Source: Anastatus disparis (lineage: Eukaryota; Arthropoda; Insecta; Hymenoptera; Eupelmidae). Taken from it: DNA of 64,000 nucleotides. Shown piece by piece: positions 9,411-21,155 of the stretch. Location of the stretch: the NCBI GenBank assembly GCA_017163975.1, contig JAFFSR010000317.1, forward strand, positions 986,001 to 1,050,000, written 5' to 3'. The notes under the pieces are model-generated. The model did no database searches. It was given only the letters and a program-made list of their open reading frames with translations, and was not told where the DNA came from. The position numbers and the translations under genes were made by a program. Position 1 is the first letter of the stretch. Each line of letters opens with the position of its first letter.

Positions 9411-10780
9411 AATAAGCCATAAACCCATACACTATAAATCCATGTTCCATGGACCCATAAACGATAAACCTATGAACCATAATCCCTTAAATCATAAGCT
9501 TATGAACTATAAACCGATGATGTATAAACCATAAACCCATAAACCATAAACCCATTAACTATAAACCTGAAAACCATGATTCTATAAACCCATAAACCGT
9601 GATTCCAAAAACCATGATTCTATAAACCCATAAACCGTAATTCCAAAAACCATGATTCTATAAACCCATAAACCGTGATTCCAAAAACCATGAACCCATT
9701 AACAATAAGCCTATGAACCATAAACTCATAAACCATAAACCCATAAATAATAAACTATAAACACATGAATAATAAACACCTACACCGTTAACCAATCAAC
9801 TATAAACTTATAAACCATGAATGCATATACCAATAGACTCTAAACCCATTTACCCACAAATTATAAACTTATAAATTATAAACCATAAATCATAAACCTA
9901 TAGACCATAAGCCCATAATCCATAAACACATAAACCATAAACCTATAAATATAAACCATGAACCTATGAATATAAACCATTAACCTATAAAACATAAATA
10001 CATTAACCATAAGCTTTAAAACATAAATACATTTATCATAAGCTTTAAAACATAACGTAACTTTGAACCATAAACCATTAACCCATAAACCATAAGCCAT
10101 AAACCCATTATATATGAACCCATAATCCATGAGACCATAAACAATAAACTTATAAATCATAAACCATAAATCTATGAAATATAAACACATACACTATTAA
10201 CTCATGAACTGTGAACTTATAAACTATTAACCCATAAACCATAAACCCATAACCCCATCTACCATAAACCCATGAACCATAAACCCATAAACCATAAACC
10301 CATTAACCATGAACCCATGAGCCATTAACCCATAAACCATTAACCCATAAACCATAAATTATAAACATATGAACCATAAACCCATAAACCATAAACCCAT
10401 TAACCATAAACCCATGAACCATTAACCCATAAACCATAGACCCATAAACCGTAAACCCATGAACCATAAACCCATAACCTATAAACCGTAAACCCATGAA
10501 CCATAAACCCATAACCTATAAACCCATAAACCATAAACCATAAACCCATAAACTATTATCCCATAAGCCATAACCCCATAAACCAGAAACCCATAAACCA
10601 TAACACCATATACCATAAACCCGTTTATTCCATAAAATATAAGCCCATGAACTATAAACCCATAAACCAGAAACTCATAAAACATAAATCTATAAACCCA
10701 TATACTATAAGCCCATAAACTATAAACCCATAAACCATAAAATATAAACCAATGAATCATTAACACATAAACCATAAACC
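9411..10780 (-). repeat. 15-bp minisatellite, inverted orientation (ATAAACCATAAACCC)
   Basis: From about 9410 the array reads as ATAAACCCATAAACC on the plus strand, the reverse complement of the preceding array. It includes a local 47-bp triplication around 9570-9690 (ATTCTATAAACCCATAAACC repeated). Frames across it are repeat artefacts. It ends at the inner inverted repeat at 10781. Confidence 0.88.
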
Positions 10781-11815
10781 AGAGATAAGTAGAGATCGCC
10801 AATGAGCATAGGCAAGCGCGTGCCCGTTAAAATAAAATGTAAACTACTGCCGCCACATGAACAAATGCCCAATCTATACGTGCAAAGCCCCTCCACGTCT
10901 ACAGGCGCGTAGAGAAGCAAGCGAGAGGGGAGGAGACAAACACACGAAACACGCGGCTTCCAGTGGCGTAGGTAAACTTACGGCAAACTGGCTTTAGCTT
11001 GTTTTCGCTGAGATACTTTATAGCTTTATTTCAATGCGATTAACCCTCCCGAAAATTATTTTATCAATTTCATATTTTTATTTAAAACAGATACATATTT
11101 TAATAACAAAAATCATTAAAGTAATCCAACAAATTAATAATAATAAATAAAATCTTTTGGGTGCGATGAACACATGTAACTTTTTATCCTCTTTAACATA
11201 CGAATGCGGTAGCTGTGGTCACTAAGTTTTTACGCATCTCGCTCTCTACTTTTGCCAAGTTCAAACCCGATGATCCACCTATTTTATTTTTTTTTCTGTT
11301 TTATTTTTAAATATTATATATTTTTGTAATCAATTTTCATAGCGGAAAAAATAAAATTAAAAATTTATTTAACACCTTAAATTCTATTTTATTTCAAAAA
11401 TATAAAAAAATATATTTATAGATAGGGATAGAAAAAAGTTTTAATGTCAATATTACATGGCTATATAACTTATATTAATATGAAATAAAAACTAAGCTAG
11501 TGTTGTAATTTTTTACTACTAAATATAAAAGATATTAAAGATTGAAAAAAAAATTATTTTAAATTATAGATGTTTTTTTATTCTCACTCAATTGCAAATA
11601 ATAAAACCTTTTTTGTTTCTTAAAAAAGGACCTTTTCTAAATTCATATAAATTTATGACATTTCTAACTAATTTAATAAAAATAGAAAATAAATATAAAT
11701 AATTCTAATTTTATTTTAGATAAGTAAAATAATAAAGTTACCTGAAAAAATAAAAAATTTTAGAAATTTAAACTTCATTAAAGCGCATTTTAAATAAAAA
11801 TTACATTGAATATTG

Positions 11816-13015
11816 TTAGGTTAAACATAATTGGCCTAACCTATAATGCCACAAAACTAAATCAGAATACTTATTCGTTAATACGTTATTACATTGTTCA
11901 GTGATTGGGCATATGTAATATAAATCACCCATTCTCTTTGCTAATAACTTCACATTACCACCTTTGTCAATAACAGACGCTTTTGTCTTACTAAAAGTCT
12001 TACTAATATCCTTATAGTTGAGATGGCCTAACCTATAATGCCACAAAACTAAATCAGAATACTTATTCATTAATACGTTATTACATTGTTCAGTGCTTGG
12101 GCATATGTAATATAAATCACCCATTCTCTTTGCTAATAACTTCACATTACCACCTTTGTCAATAACAGACGCTTTAGTCTTACTAAAAGTCTTACTAATA
12201 TCCTTATAGTTGAGATGGCCTAACCTATAATGCCACAAAACTAAATCAGAATACTTAAATTTAAACGGTTTGTTGTTATTGCTTTGAGAATTTCCAGCAC
12301 CTAAGTTGTAACGTTGATTCCAATTTCCAGTATTACTTAAACTTGGTCCTCCTTTATACATGCCTTGAATGTTGCTTCTGTATTTGGCCGCTAATGCGCC
12401 AGACGTATTTACACTTTCTCGACTTTGCTGACGTGATTCACTTTCTTCAATTATTTTAATTTTCAAAGTCTCGGGTTCTGGCAACTCGTCGCGCGTTTCT
12501 ATAGCACAGCGAAAATTTTCGTATGACGGCGGTAAACTATATAACAACATGATAGCTAATAGGTCCTTGTTAATACTTATATTCATCGACGTGAGTTTAT
12601 CAACAGCTTCAAAAAATTTCAGTATGTGTTGTCGTACATCGCCATCTTCTTTTAACTTATGCAGCATTAAATGCTTAAGAAGTGTAGCTTTACGGGCAGG
12701 GCCCTTTGATGCATACTCTTTTTTCAGCTTTTCCCAGACTTCCTGCGATGTATCACAGCCTCGCACATTTTGCAGTTCGGAGGGACTTATCGATAAAATT
12801 AAATCTGACTTGGCCTTTAGGTCGTTTTGTACCCAAATCAATTGCGCAGCAGTCGGTTCAGTCTCTCCTGACTTTGCGCTCGGCTTAACAATCGTACCTG
12901 CTACGTAACCCCATTCATCATGCTTTATTAACAAAGCCTGCACTTGAATACACCACGTGTCGTAGTTGTCTTTAGTTAATAGTTCTATTCTTGTAGAATT
13001 TACAATGTTCGTCAT
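11816..13015 (-). pseudogene. Copia gag fused to repeated GAG-pre-integrase segment
   Basis: A 399-residue frame. Residues 1 to about 250 are a Copia-type capsid (UBN2-like), recognised by LTKDNYDTWCIQVQALL near the start and EVWEKLKKEYAS and LLYSLPPSYENF further on. The nucleocapsid CCHC knuckle expected after the basic, Asn-rich linker is missing. After PFKFK the protein jumps into LVLWHYRLGHLNYKDIS, the GAG-pre-integrase region of Copia pol. A 64-residue unit from this region (YSDLVLWHYRLGHLN to ECNNVL-type end) occurs twice in tandem and starts a third time before the frame stops at the 3' LTR remnant. The deletion and duplication both keep the frame, which is unusual, but the protein cannot be a working Gag-Pol. 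Confidence 0.82.
11833..12260 (-). repeat. 192-bp in-frame tandem duplication in Copia pol
   Basis: GGCCTAACCTATAATGCC occurs at 11833, 12025 and 12217, an exact 192-bp period (64 codons). The units are nearly identical; I see about four differences between the two full units. The low divergence means the duplication is recent compared with the element's other decay. Confidence 0.92.
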
Positions 13016-13148
13016 TTTACTTAGCTAAATACAAGAAACAAAAAAAAAACTTTTTCTTCTTTCACTTGTACACAAGTTAACCTCAAAAAAAAATTTGAGC
13101 ACGTGGTCTGTGCGACAATTATTTTTATTTTTTATTTTACGACAGCAC

Positions 13149-13163
13149 CTGGGCCCATAACCC
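13149..13163 (-). other. Primer-binding site matching internal initiator tRNA-Met
   Basis: The plus strand reads CTGGGCCCATAACCC, which is the anticodon-arm sequence of eukaryotic initiator tRNA-Met. The element's minus-sense genome is therefore complementary to it, immediately after the 5' LTR. Priming from an internal, half-length tRNA-iMet is the known mode of Copia elements. Confidence 0.8.
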
Positions 13164-13164
13164 T

Positions 13165-13588
13165 TGTTAGGTTAAAACAATGAGCAGATACGATTTATAC
13201 AGAAACACTTTATTTAACATACAAAGAGATTCTAATTTACTTAATACAGAATAAAGCTCTTTTACAATATTACAGAGATCTTTACTCTTCAAGTATCGCA
13301 ACGGAAGTGAGCGCGCACATGCCACGAGGCAGAAGCAATAATGTAGCGCGTTAACAAAACTTACATGAGTATAATACGTGAGGAGTATAATACAGAGGCG
13401 CTAAATACGAATATTGATTATCCTATTACTAACACTTTATCGCAACTTCCGTTGCGATACTTGAAGAGTAAAGATCTCTGTAATATTGTAAAAGAGCTTT
13501 ATTCTGTATTAAGTAAATTAGAATCTCTTTGTATGTTAAATAAAGTGTTTCTGTATAAATCGTATCTGCTCATTGTTTTAACCTAACA
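13165..13588 (-). repeat. 424-bp Copia 5' LTR that is itself largely palindromic
   Basis: It has the 5'-TG...CA-3' ends of an LTR (TGTTAGG/CCTAACA), abuts the primer-binding site and defines one edge of the insert. Its outer ~145 bp on each side are near-perfect inverted copies of each other (13165-13310 and about 13443-13588), around a short unique centre. That is far longer than the few-base inverted repeats normal for LTRs. It may reflect an inverted LTR-LTR junction after deletion rather than a native LTR. Confidence 0.65.
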
Positions 13589-13869
13589 AATATCATTAAT
13601 ATTTTTAAAAATTGGACTTTTTCTTCTTTCTTTTATTAAATATATTTCTATAATATTATCAATTATTATTTCTAAAACATAAAATTGATGATTCTCTTCG
13701 AACGGAATAATTTTCAGTTCTTATTAAACAAAATTTTGACTAAACTTTGAATGGTTGAATTATTTTTGTCCAATAAAAAGTGACATTTTTTAAAGTTATA
13801 TAGGGGCATGATAACATTTTTTTGAATTAATTTAAAAAAAAATAAGATTCTATTCTAACAGTTACAAAA

Positions 13870-16800
13870 TTTAAAAGATGAAAAATCTTAATTTTTCAAA
13901 AATTACATAAACATAAAATTTAAGTTACACAGAGATTAATTATTTAAGAAAAATTAAAAATTCTTTCGGAAAAATGACTAATTTGCATCTCATCTGACTG
14001 CTCGTTCTGTTAATTACTTTTTTTTGTAATAAAATCACTTTAAAAGATTTAAGATGTCATGCAAATTAGTATTTTAATAATAAAGAGCTCAACGGTTCTT
14101 CAAGCTGAAATTATATGAATTTTGAATAAACAAACAATACTGATTTTATTAATTAGCAGTTTATTGAGACTCAAAGTGATCATACTTTAAACGAGATTAT
14201 CTTAAAGAAATCGGCAAGGCTATTTAAAAATTTACAATAATAAAATATAAAATGAAATCCCATTTAAAGTTTGAAAAGATTTTTTGGCTTTTTAATAAAC
14301 AACAAATTATAGCTGATGAAGGAGCTATCTGACTATTAACAAAATGTACATGATTTTTAAATCTTTGAAACTTTATGAGAAAAATATTGAAAATGACAGA
14401 TAAAGGAAAACATCTCTTCCAAATAAAAAATATTAAAGAATTATGAAATGTATCTTAAAAAATCAATTTCAAATTGTTTATTATATGTTTAAATGGTTTA
14501 TTATGGATATGTAAATTACATATTTTTATTATTATATTTTTTATTGATTTAACAAAAATTTAACTTAAAATGAATAAAAGAATAATAAAAGAAAAAATAA
14601 AAGAATTAAGAAATGTGCTTTAATAAGGCATATTTTTTAAAAAGTGTTGTCAATTTCATCAAAGCGCATTAAATAAAAATCACGTTAAATGCCATTGATA
14701 TTAAAAAAACATTTATTAGAAAAATGGTTTAATTTTTATAGTTACAAAAATAATTTAATTATAATACTGTTTATAAATTCGCTATGTGTTATCGAACTAG
14801 ATGAAAAACTAAAAAAAAACCTGATGCAAAAAAACTATCGTATATTTAGAAAGAAATATCGTAAGAAAATTAAAAAAAGTAGGTATTTTAAAGTATTTGT
14901 AAAAAGGATGCATTACATTTTTCAAAACTTCTTATATTATAAAGTTAACTAAAAAATAAAATGTATTCATTTAAATTTTAAAAAATGTATTTGTTTAGTT
15001 ACTTTTTAAGTATGATTTAATATAATTTGAAAAGTAATATTTTTTATAGTATTGCACTTTTTTGTGTAATTTGTGAAAATTATTTTCATAGGAAATCATA
15101 TTAAAATTTAACACAAGTACGGAAAATTAACGTAAAATTTTTGTATGCTTTGAAACAAAAAAAATTTTTGTCAAATTCACATCAAATATATGTACTTCAT
15201 TATTCAAATTGTCTCATTACATATAATTATACATTTTATTATTAAAAAAATTAATATTCTTTATAAATTTTTTTATTAAAATTTTCATTTTAAAATTTAA
15301 AAAAAAACTTTTTTGAAGTAGCCAAATTTGAATCCAAGCCAACGATGTGTAAAAAAATAATTTATTGATGATTTTATTATTAAAACAGTTTTAAATGTAT
15401 GTGGTAAAGGTTATTTTGTTGTATTTTTTTAAATAAAATTTTAATGATATTGATATTGCACCTAAACATTTACTAAATTTAAAATTCTTACAATACTACA
15501 AATTTTGAAATTTCAAACTCAAGTTCATTTAAAGTACTTGTAATAATTAATTAGGCAAACATATCTTGAGTATAAATATTTTTTTCATATATAACTAATG
15601 ACCAAAGCCTACTTATAAGGAAAGATCATCTCCACCTTCGAGATGAAAAAAAATTAACCCGTATTTTTTCTTTTGTTTAAATAGATTTTAGAGACAAAGT
15701 TATACATATTTTTCAATAATGTAATGAAAAGAAGTTGTAAGAAGTTGAATGGCCGGACAACAAAAAATCTTACAGGAAAATGTATTAAATATTAAAAAAG
15801 TACAAGTTAAATACTTTAATTTAAGCCTTAGTAGCTTAAAAAAGCTTAATGCTGTTAAAAAGTTATGCTTAATTGAAAATTATTACATATTTGTTGAAAG
15901 TTTTAGCATATAATATATAATACATTTTTTACTCTATTTCTACTTGTATATTTAAACTTTATATAATGTTTATTCAGAACATATTATCCCTTTCATTAAA
16001 AATTGTCAAATTTTGAACTTTATTCAAGAACATTTATTTATTTTATGATATTTTAAATTTATTATTAATGTCTTAAACATTTTAATTTCATTATTATAAT
16101 TTAATACTTTCCACTTAACATTTTCTATTATCAAACATATTTCTCATAAAGTTTTAAACAATTTTCAAATGATATACTCTTTTTAAGTACATTTTTAATT
16201 TATTTATGTTCAAAGTTTAATTAATATTTTATCATTTCTTTTTAAATGTTATGCATAAATTTATTTGATCTATTTATAAATTATATTTATAAACGTATTA
16301 TCTTTAAAATATATAAAATACAATAATGTTTTTATTACTTCATAAAAATCAAAATAAATGAGCTCTGGCTACAATTATAAAAGAAAATCTATCAGAATAA
16401 TTAATTTTACAAATTACTTATATAAAATAAATCTATAAAGTAAAGAAGAATTAAAAAGAGAAGACTAAATATCAAATAAAAATTTTAATTACATTCAAAT
16501 TAAGAAAATAATTTATATTTAAAAAAAAACTTTTTTAAAATCTTGATTGCTAATATTTCTTATTAAAAAAATCTCTTTATTTCAAATTATTATTTGGATC
16601 CAAATTCTGCATTAAACTGTGTTTGAGAATTTGAAAAAAGTTTTAATTTTTTTATACTAGCAATGCAAAGAACAGAAAGTCTGAATCAAAAATTTCATAT
16701 TGAAAAAAGCGTTAATTAGCATTGTAAAATGCTTGCATAGTTAACGGTTATTTTATTTTAAATAGCTGTATTGTAGATCAATACTTTTTGTCAAAAATTT

Positions 16801-17690
16801 TCTTTATTGTATTGTAACAAATTTTATTTTTAAGCATATTAAAAAAAGGCACAGCATAAGATTTGAACTTGAAAAATTTTTTAATTGCTGCAACGCGCCC
16901 TGCAACTTAGCTAACACAGCTATTGTACATTTTTCATTTAAGCCAAATTACATATTTTTATCGCTTTCTCACCCCAAACTTGATTTTTTTTAATTATCTA
17001 AACAATTTTCATTATTAAATAACAAAATTAATAAAATAAGCATTTTAAGGACAAATACGTTGCATGCTGCACGTCGTTTTTATGATTAATTTTTTTTTAT
17101 TTGAATAATGAATTTCTTCATTGTTTTTTGAAATATTGTATTTAAATACATTTTTTATGAAAAATAAAGTATTCACGCATTTTATTACATTTATCCTAAA
17201 TAACAGTAAAAAATATACTTTAAAAAAATATAATAAACGTCAAAACATAAAAAAATATGTACTTTATACATAAACTGCTATTTTTAAAAATTAACAATAT
17301 GGATAAAATTTTTTCCCAATTAATTGTCAAACTGAAAAAAATTTTAAATGCTTTTCATATCATGGTTCAAAGTTTAGTACCATTGTAATAATGACAAAGA
17401 AAACATTGAAATTTAATTTTTTTAAATTTTTGGCAATGTTAAAATTATATGTAAATTTTTTAAAAATAAAATAAAATTTAGTCATTTTCATTGAAAACAC
17501 GCTTTCGTGAAATTTGCAAGGTTTCGTGAAGTTTCATTTTTCTTAAATCAAATTATCGACATTATAAATTTATATTAAGTGAATTCAATAAAAAAAAATT
17601 TAAAACCTGATATCAAGATATTTGCTACTATATTACTATATTACTAATATTAAAAATGATATACTTTTAATAAAAGAATTTTTTCATTCC
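13870..17690. other. AT-rich centre of the inner element, no gene recognised
   Basis: Almost 4 kb of very AT-rich DNA. The 87-codon frame at 14689-14952 is Lys/Tyr/Phe-rich, as expected of random AT-rich sequence, and has no recognisable motif. A segment at about 14655-14710 (AAAGCGCATTAAATAAAAAT) repeats, directly oriented, sequence near 11780-11830, so part of the arm has been duplicated. I see nothing else that can be named. Confidence 0.4.
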
Positions 17691-19012
17691 TTTATGTGTC
17701 TAAAATAAAATGATGTTTATCAACATTTTATGTTGAATTTTTATTAAGTGAATTAAAAACAATATTATCATGCTCCTATATAAGTTTAAAAATGCCAGTT
17801 TTTAAGAGATTAACAGAATTTAGGCTATTTAAAATGTAGCGAAAATTTTATTTAATATGTCTTGTGAAACCTTAAATTATTATGTTTGTTAAATCATTTT
17901 TTTCGTCTTGAAAATAATAATTGGTAATATTATTAAAATATATTTAATAAAATAAAGAAGAAAAAGTCCAATTTTTAAAAATATTAATGATATTCAATGT
18001 AATTTTTATTCAAAATGCGCTTTAATGAAGTTTAAATTCGCAAAATTTTTTATTTTTTCAAGTAAATTTATTATTTTACTTATCTAAAATAAAATTAAAA
18101 TTATTTATATTTATTTTCTATTTTTATTAAATAAGTTAAAAATGACATAAATTTATATAAATTTAGAAAAGGTCCTTTTTTTAAGGAACAAAAAAGGTTT
18201 TATTATTTGCCATTGAGTAAGAATGAAAAAACAACTATAATTTAAAATAATTTTTTTTCAATCTTCAATATCTTTTATATTTAGTAGGAAAAAATTACAG
18301 AACTAGCTTAGTTTTTATTTCATATTAATATAAGTTATATATCAATGTAATATTGACATTAAAACTTTTTTCTATCCCTATCTGTAAATATATTTTTTTA
18401 TATTTTAAAAATAAAATAGAATTTAAGGTGTTAAATGAATTTTTAATTTTATTTTTTTCGCTATGAAAATTGATTACAAAAATATATAATATTTGAAAAC
18501 AAAAAAAAAAAAAAAAAAATTCAGGTGGATCATCGGGTTTGGACTTGGCAAAAGTAGAGAGCAAAGTGTGTAAAAACTTAGTAACCACAGCCACCGCATT
18601 TGTTTGTTAAAGAGGGTAAAAAGTTACATATGTTCATCGCCCCCCAAAAGATTTTATTTATTATAATTTATTTGTTTGATTACTTTAATGATTTTTACTG
18701 TTGAAATATGTATCTGTTTTAGATAAAAATATTTAATAAATGAAAAAAATTTTCAGGAGGGTTAATCACAATGAAATAAAGCTATAAAGTATTGCGGCGA
18801 GAACAAGCTAAAGCGAGTTTGCCGTACGTTTACCTACGCTACTAAAAGCCTCGTGTTTCGTGTGTTTGTCTCCTCCCCTCTCGCTTGCTTTTCTGCGCGC
18901 GTGTAGACGTGGAGCGGCTTTGCACGTACAGTTCCAGAAGCGCCACAAGTATCGTCATGATCGAATTAGGCACGTTTCATTAACACGGCATTGGCAATCT
19001 CTACTAATCTCT

Positions 19013-20934
19013 GCATGAATCCATAAACCATATACTCAAAAACCATTAACCCATAAACCATAAATCCATAAACCATAAACCCATAAACCATAAACTTCAA
19101 CACCATAAACCCATAAATCATGAGCCCATAAACCATTACACCATAAACAATAAACCCGCTCAATCCATAAACCATAAGCCGATAAACCATCAACCCATAA
19201 ACCATAAAACCATAAACCATAAACCTATAAACCATGGACCCATAAACCATAAACCTATAGACCATAAACCCATGATCCATAAACATACTAACCATAAACC
19301 TATAAATATAAACCATAAACCTATAAACCATAAATCCAATAATCATTAGCTTATGGACCATTAACTTATGAACTATAAATCATATACCATAAACCTATAA
19401 ACCATGAGCCATAAACACATAAACATATAAACCATAAACCATAAGACCATTAACTATGAACTCATAAACCCATAAACCATAAACTCATACACCATAAACT
19501 CATAAACCATAAACCCATAATTCATAAATCCATGAAACATATACTCATACACCATGAACCTATAAATCATGAGCTCATAAACCATAAACTTCTAAACTAT
19601 AGACCCATAAACCATGGACCCATAAACTATAAACCAAAAAACAATCAACCCATAAACAATGAACTTATGAACCCAGAAACTCATAAACCATAAACCCATA
19701 AACCATAAACCCATAAACCATAAACCAATAAACCATAAACCCAAAAACCATAAACCCAAGAACCATAAACTTCTACACCATAAACCCATAAATCATGAGC
19801 CTATAAACCATAACACCATAAACCATAAACCCGTTTAATCAATAAACTATAAGCCTATAAACCATAAACCCATAAACCATGAAACCATGAAGCATAAACC
19901 CATAAACCATGGAGCATAAATCCATAAACCATGAAGCATAAACCCATAAACCATAAACCTATAGACCATAAACCCATAATCCATAAACACATTAACCATG
20001 AACCTATAAATATAAACCATAAACCTATAAACCATGAATCCATAAATCATAAGCTTATGAACCATTATCTTATGAACTATAAACCATATACCATAAACCC
20101 ATAAACCATAAACCATAAACACATGAACCCATAGACCATAAACCCATAAACCATAAGCCCATAAACTATAAACTCATAAACCCATAAACCATAAACCCAT
20201 AATCCATAAACCTATAAAACATAAACTCATACACCATAAACCTATAAACCATAAACTCATAATCCATAAGCCCATAAAACATATACTTATACACCATAAA
20301 CCCATAAATCATGAGCTCATAAACTATAAACTCAAAAACCATAAACCCATAAGCAATAAACCCTTAAACCATAAATTTATAAACCAAAAACTCATGAACC
20401 CATCAATCCATGAATCATAAACCCATAAACTATAAATCCATAAACCATAAACCCAGAAACCATAAACCCATAAAACATCAATTAATAAACTCAAAACCCA
20501 TAAACCATAAACGTTTAAATTATTAACCCAAAAACCATAAACGTTTAAATTATTAACCCAAAAACCATAAACAATATACCCATAAACCCATAATTCTATA
20601 AACCATAAACCTATAAACCATAAACCCATGAACCCATAAACTCATAAGCCATAAACTTATAAACTAAAAGCCCATCAACTATAAATCCATAAACCATAAA
20701 CCCATAAACCATAAACCCATAAACCATAAACCCATAAACCATAAACTCATAAACCATAAACCTATAAATCATAAACCCATAAGCTATAAACCCATAAACC
20801 ATAAACCCATAAACTATAAACCCATAAACCATAAACCATAAACTTATAAACCATAGACCCATAAACTTATAAATCATACACTTACAAACCATAAACCCAT
20901 AAACTTATAAACCATAAACACTTAAACGATGAGT
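19013..20934 (-). repeat. 15-bp minisatellite, right block (ATAAACCATAAACCC)
   Basis: About 1.9 kb of the same 15-bp repeat as the left blocks, in the orientation of 9411-10780. Higher-order duplications are visible, for example a ~40-bp unit with CGTTTAAATTATTAACCC twice at 20510-20565. It runs into the right terminal inverted repeat. Open frames here are repeat artefacts. Confidence 0.9.
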
Positions 20935-21155
20935 CTAAATAAACTATAAACCTATCAGTGCACTATAAGACGACTAACTATAAACCTATAGTATGTAAAC
21001 ATTATGATTAATATATTCTCCGATTATAGTAGCGCGAAAATAATATAAGAATCTATACTTTATTACTATAATATATCATAATAAATGAATATAGTATCAC
21101 TACAATCCTAGACTATAGTTCACTACGGTCATCAATTATAGTTTTTTTCTGTAAG
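20935..21155 (-). repeat. Right terminal inverted repeat of the ~19-kb element
   Basis: Reverse-complement match to 1814-2040, ending CTGTAAG at 21155. Differences from the left copy are scattered single bases and a few short indels, so the ends are not freshly generated. Confidence 0.75.

Larger units (their letters stand above)
11814..13588 (-). mobile_element. Internally deleted Copia-type LTR retrotransposon, TSD AATAT
   Basis: The insert begins TGTTAGG at 11814 and ends CCTAACA at 13588, flanked by AATAT at 11809-11813 and 13589-13593. The right arm of the surrounding inverted repeat (about 17985) carries the uninterrupted sequence, a direct empty-site comparison. The insert contains a 424-bp LTR (13165-13588), a primer-binding site, a gag gene fused to part of pol, and only a dozen or so bases of the 3' LTR at 11814. 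At 1775 bp it lacks protease, integrase, reverse transcriptase and RNase H, so it is non-autonomous. Confidence 0.85.
10781..19012. mobile_element. Inner inverted-repeat element with arms of more than 1 kb
   Basis: AGAGATAAGTAGAGATCGCC at 10781 pairs with the inverted copy ending at 19012. The arms match through GC-rich terminal blocks (GAGAGGGGAGGAGACAAACA on the left), a TCAAACCCGATGATCCACCT block, and AT-rich DNA to at least 11808. Beyond the Copia insert the match resumes at 13589 (right-arm partner about 17985) and can be followed to about 13860 against about 17700. It sits inside the minisatellite, which has the same orientation on both sides (9411-10780 and 19013-20934). No coding region belonging to it is recognisable in the centre. 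Confidence 0.65.
1814..21155. mobile_element. Large composite element (~19.3 kb) with ~230-bp terminal inverted repeats
   Basis: The sequence from CTTACAGAAAAAAACTATAA at 1814 reappears inverted, ending CTGTAAG at 21155, with only scattered differences over about 230 bp. Inside both termini the sequence passes into the same 15-bp minisatellite, in inverted orientation at the two ends, so the outer part is symmetrical. The middle is occupied by a second inverted repeat (10781-19012), and the left minisatellite carries a separate transposon (3455-8810). No transposase can be assigned to the outer element, so it would be non-autonomous. I do not see a clear target-site duplication outside 1814 and 21155. 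That leaves open that this is a segmental inverted duplication rather than one transposed unit. Confidence 0.55.

Noticed and set aside
14689..14952. 87-codon Lys/Tyr/Phe-rich frame
   Set aside because: Composition is that of random AT-rich DNA; no motif, no splice context, no second copy.
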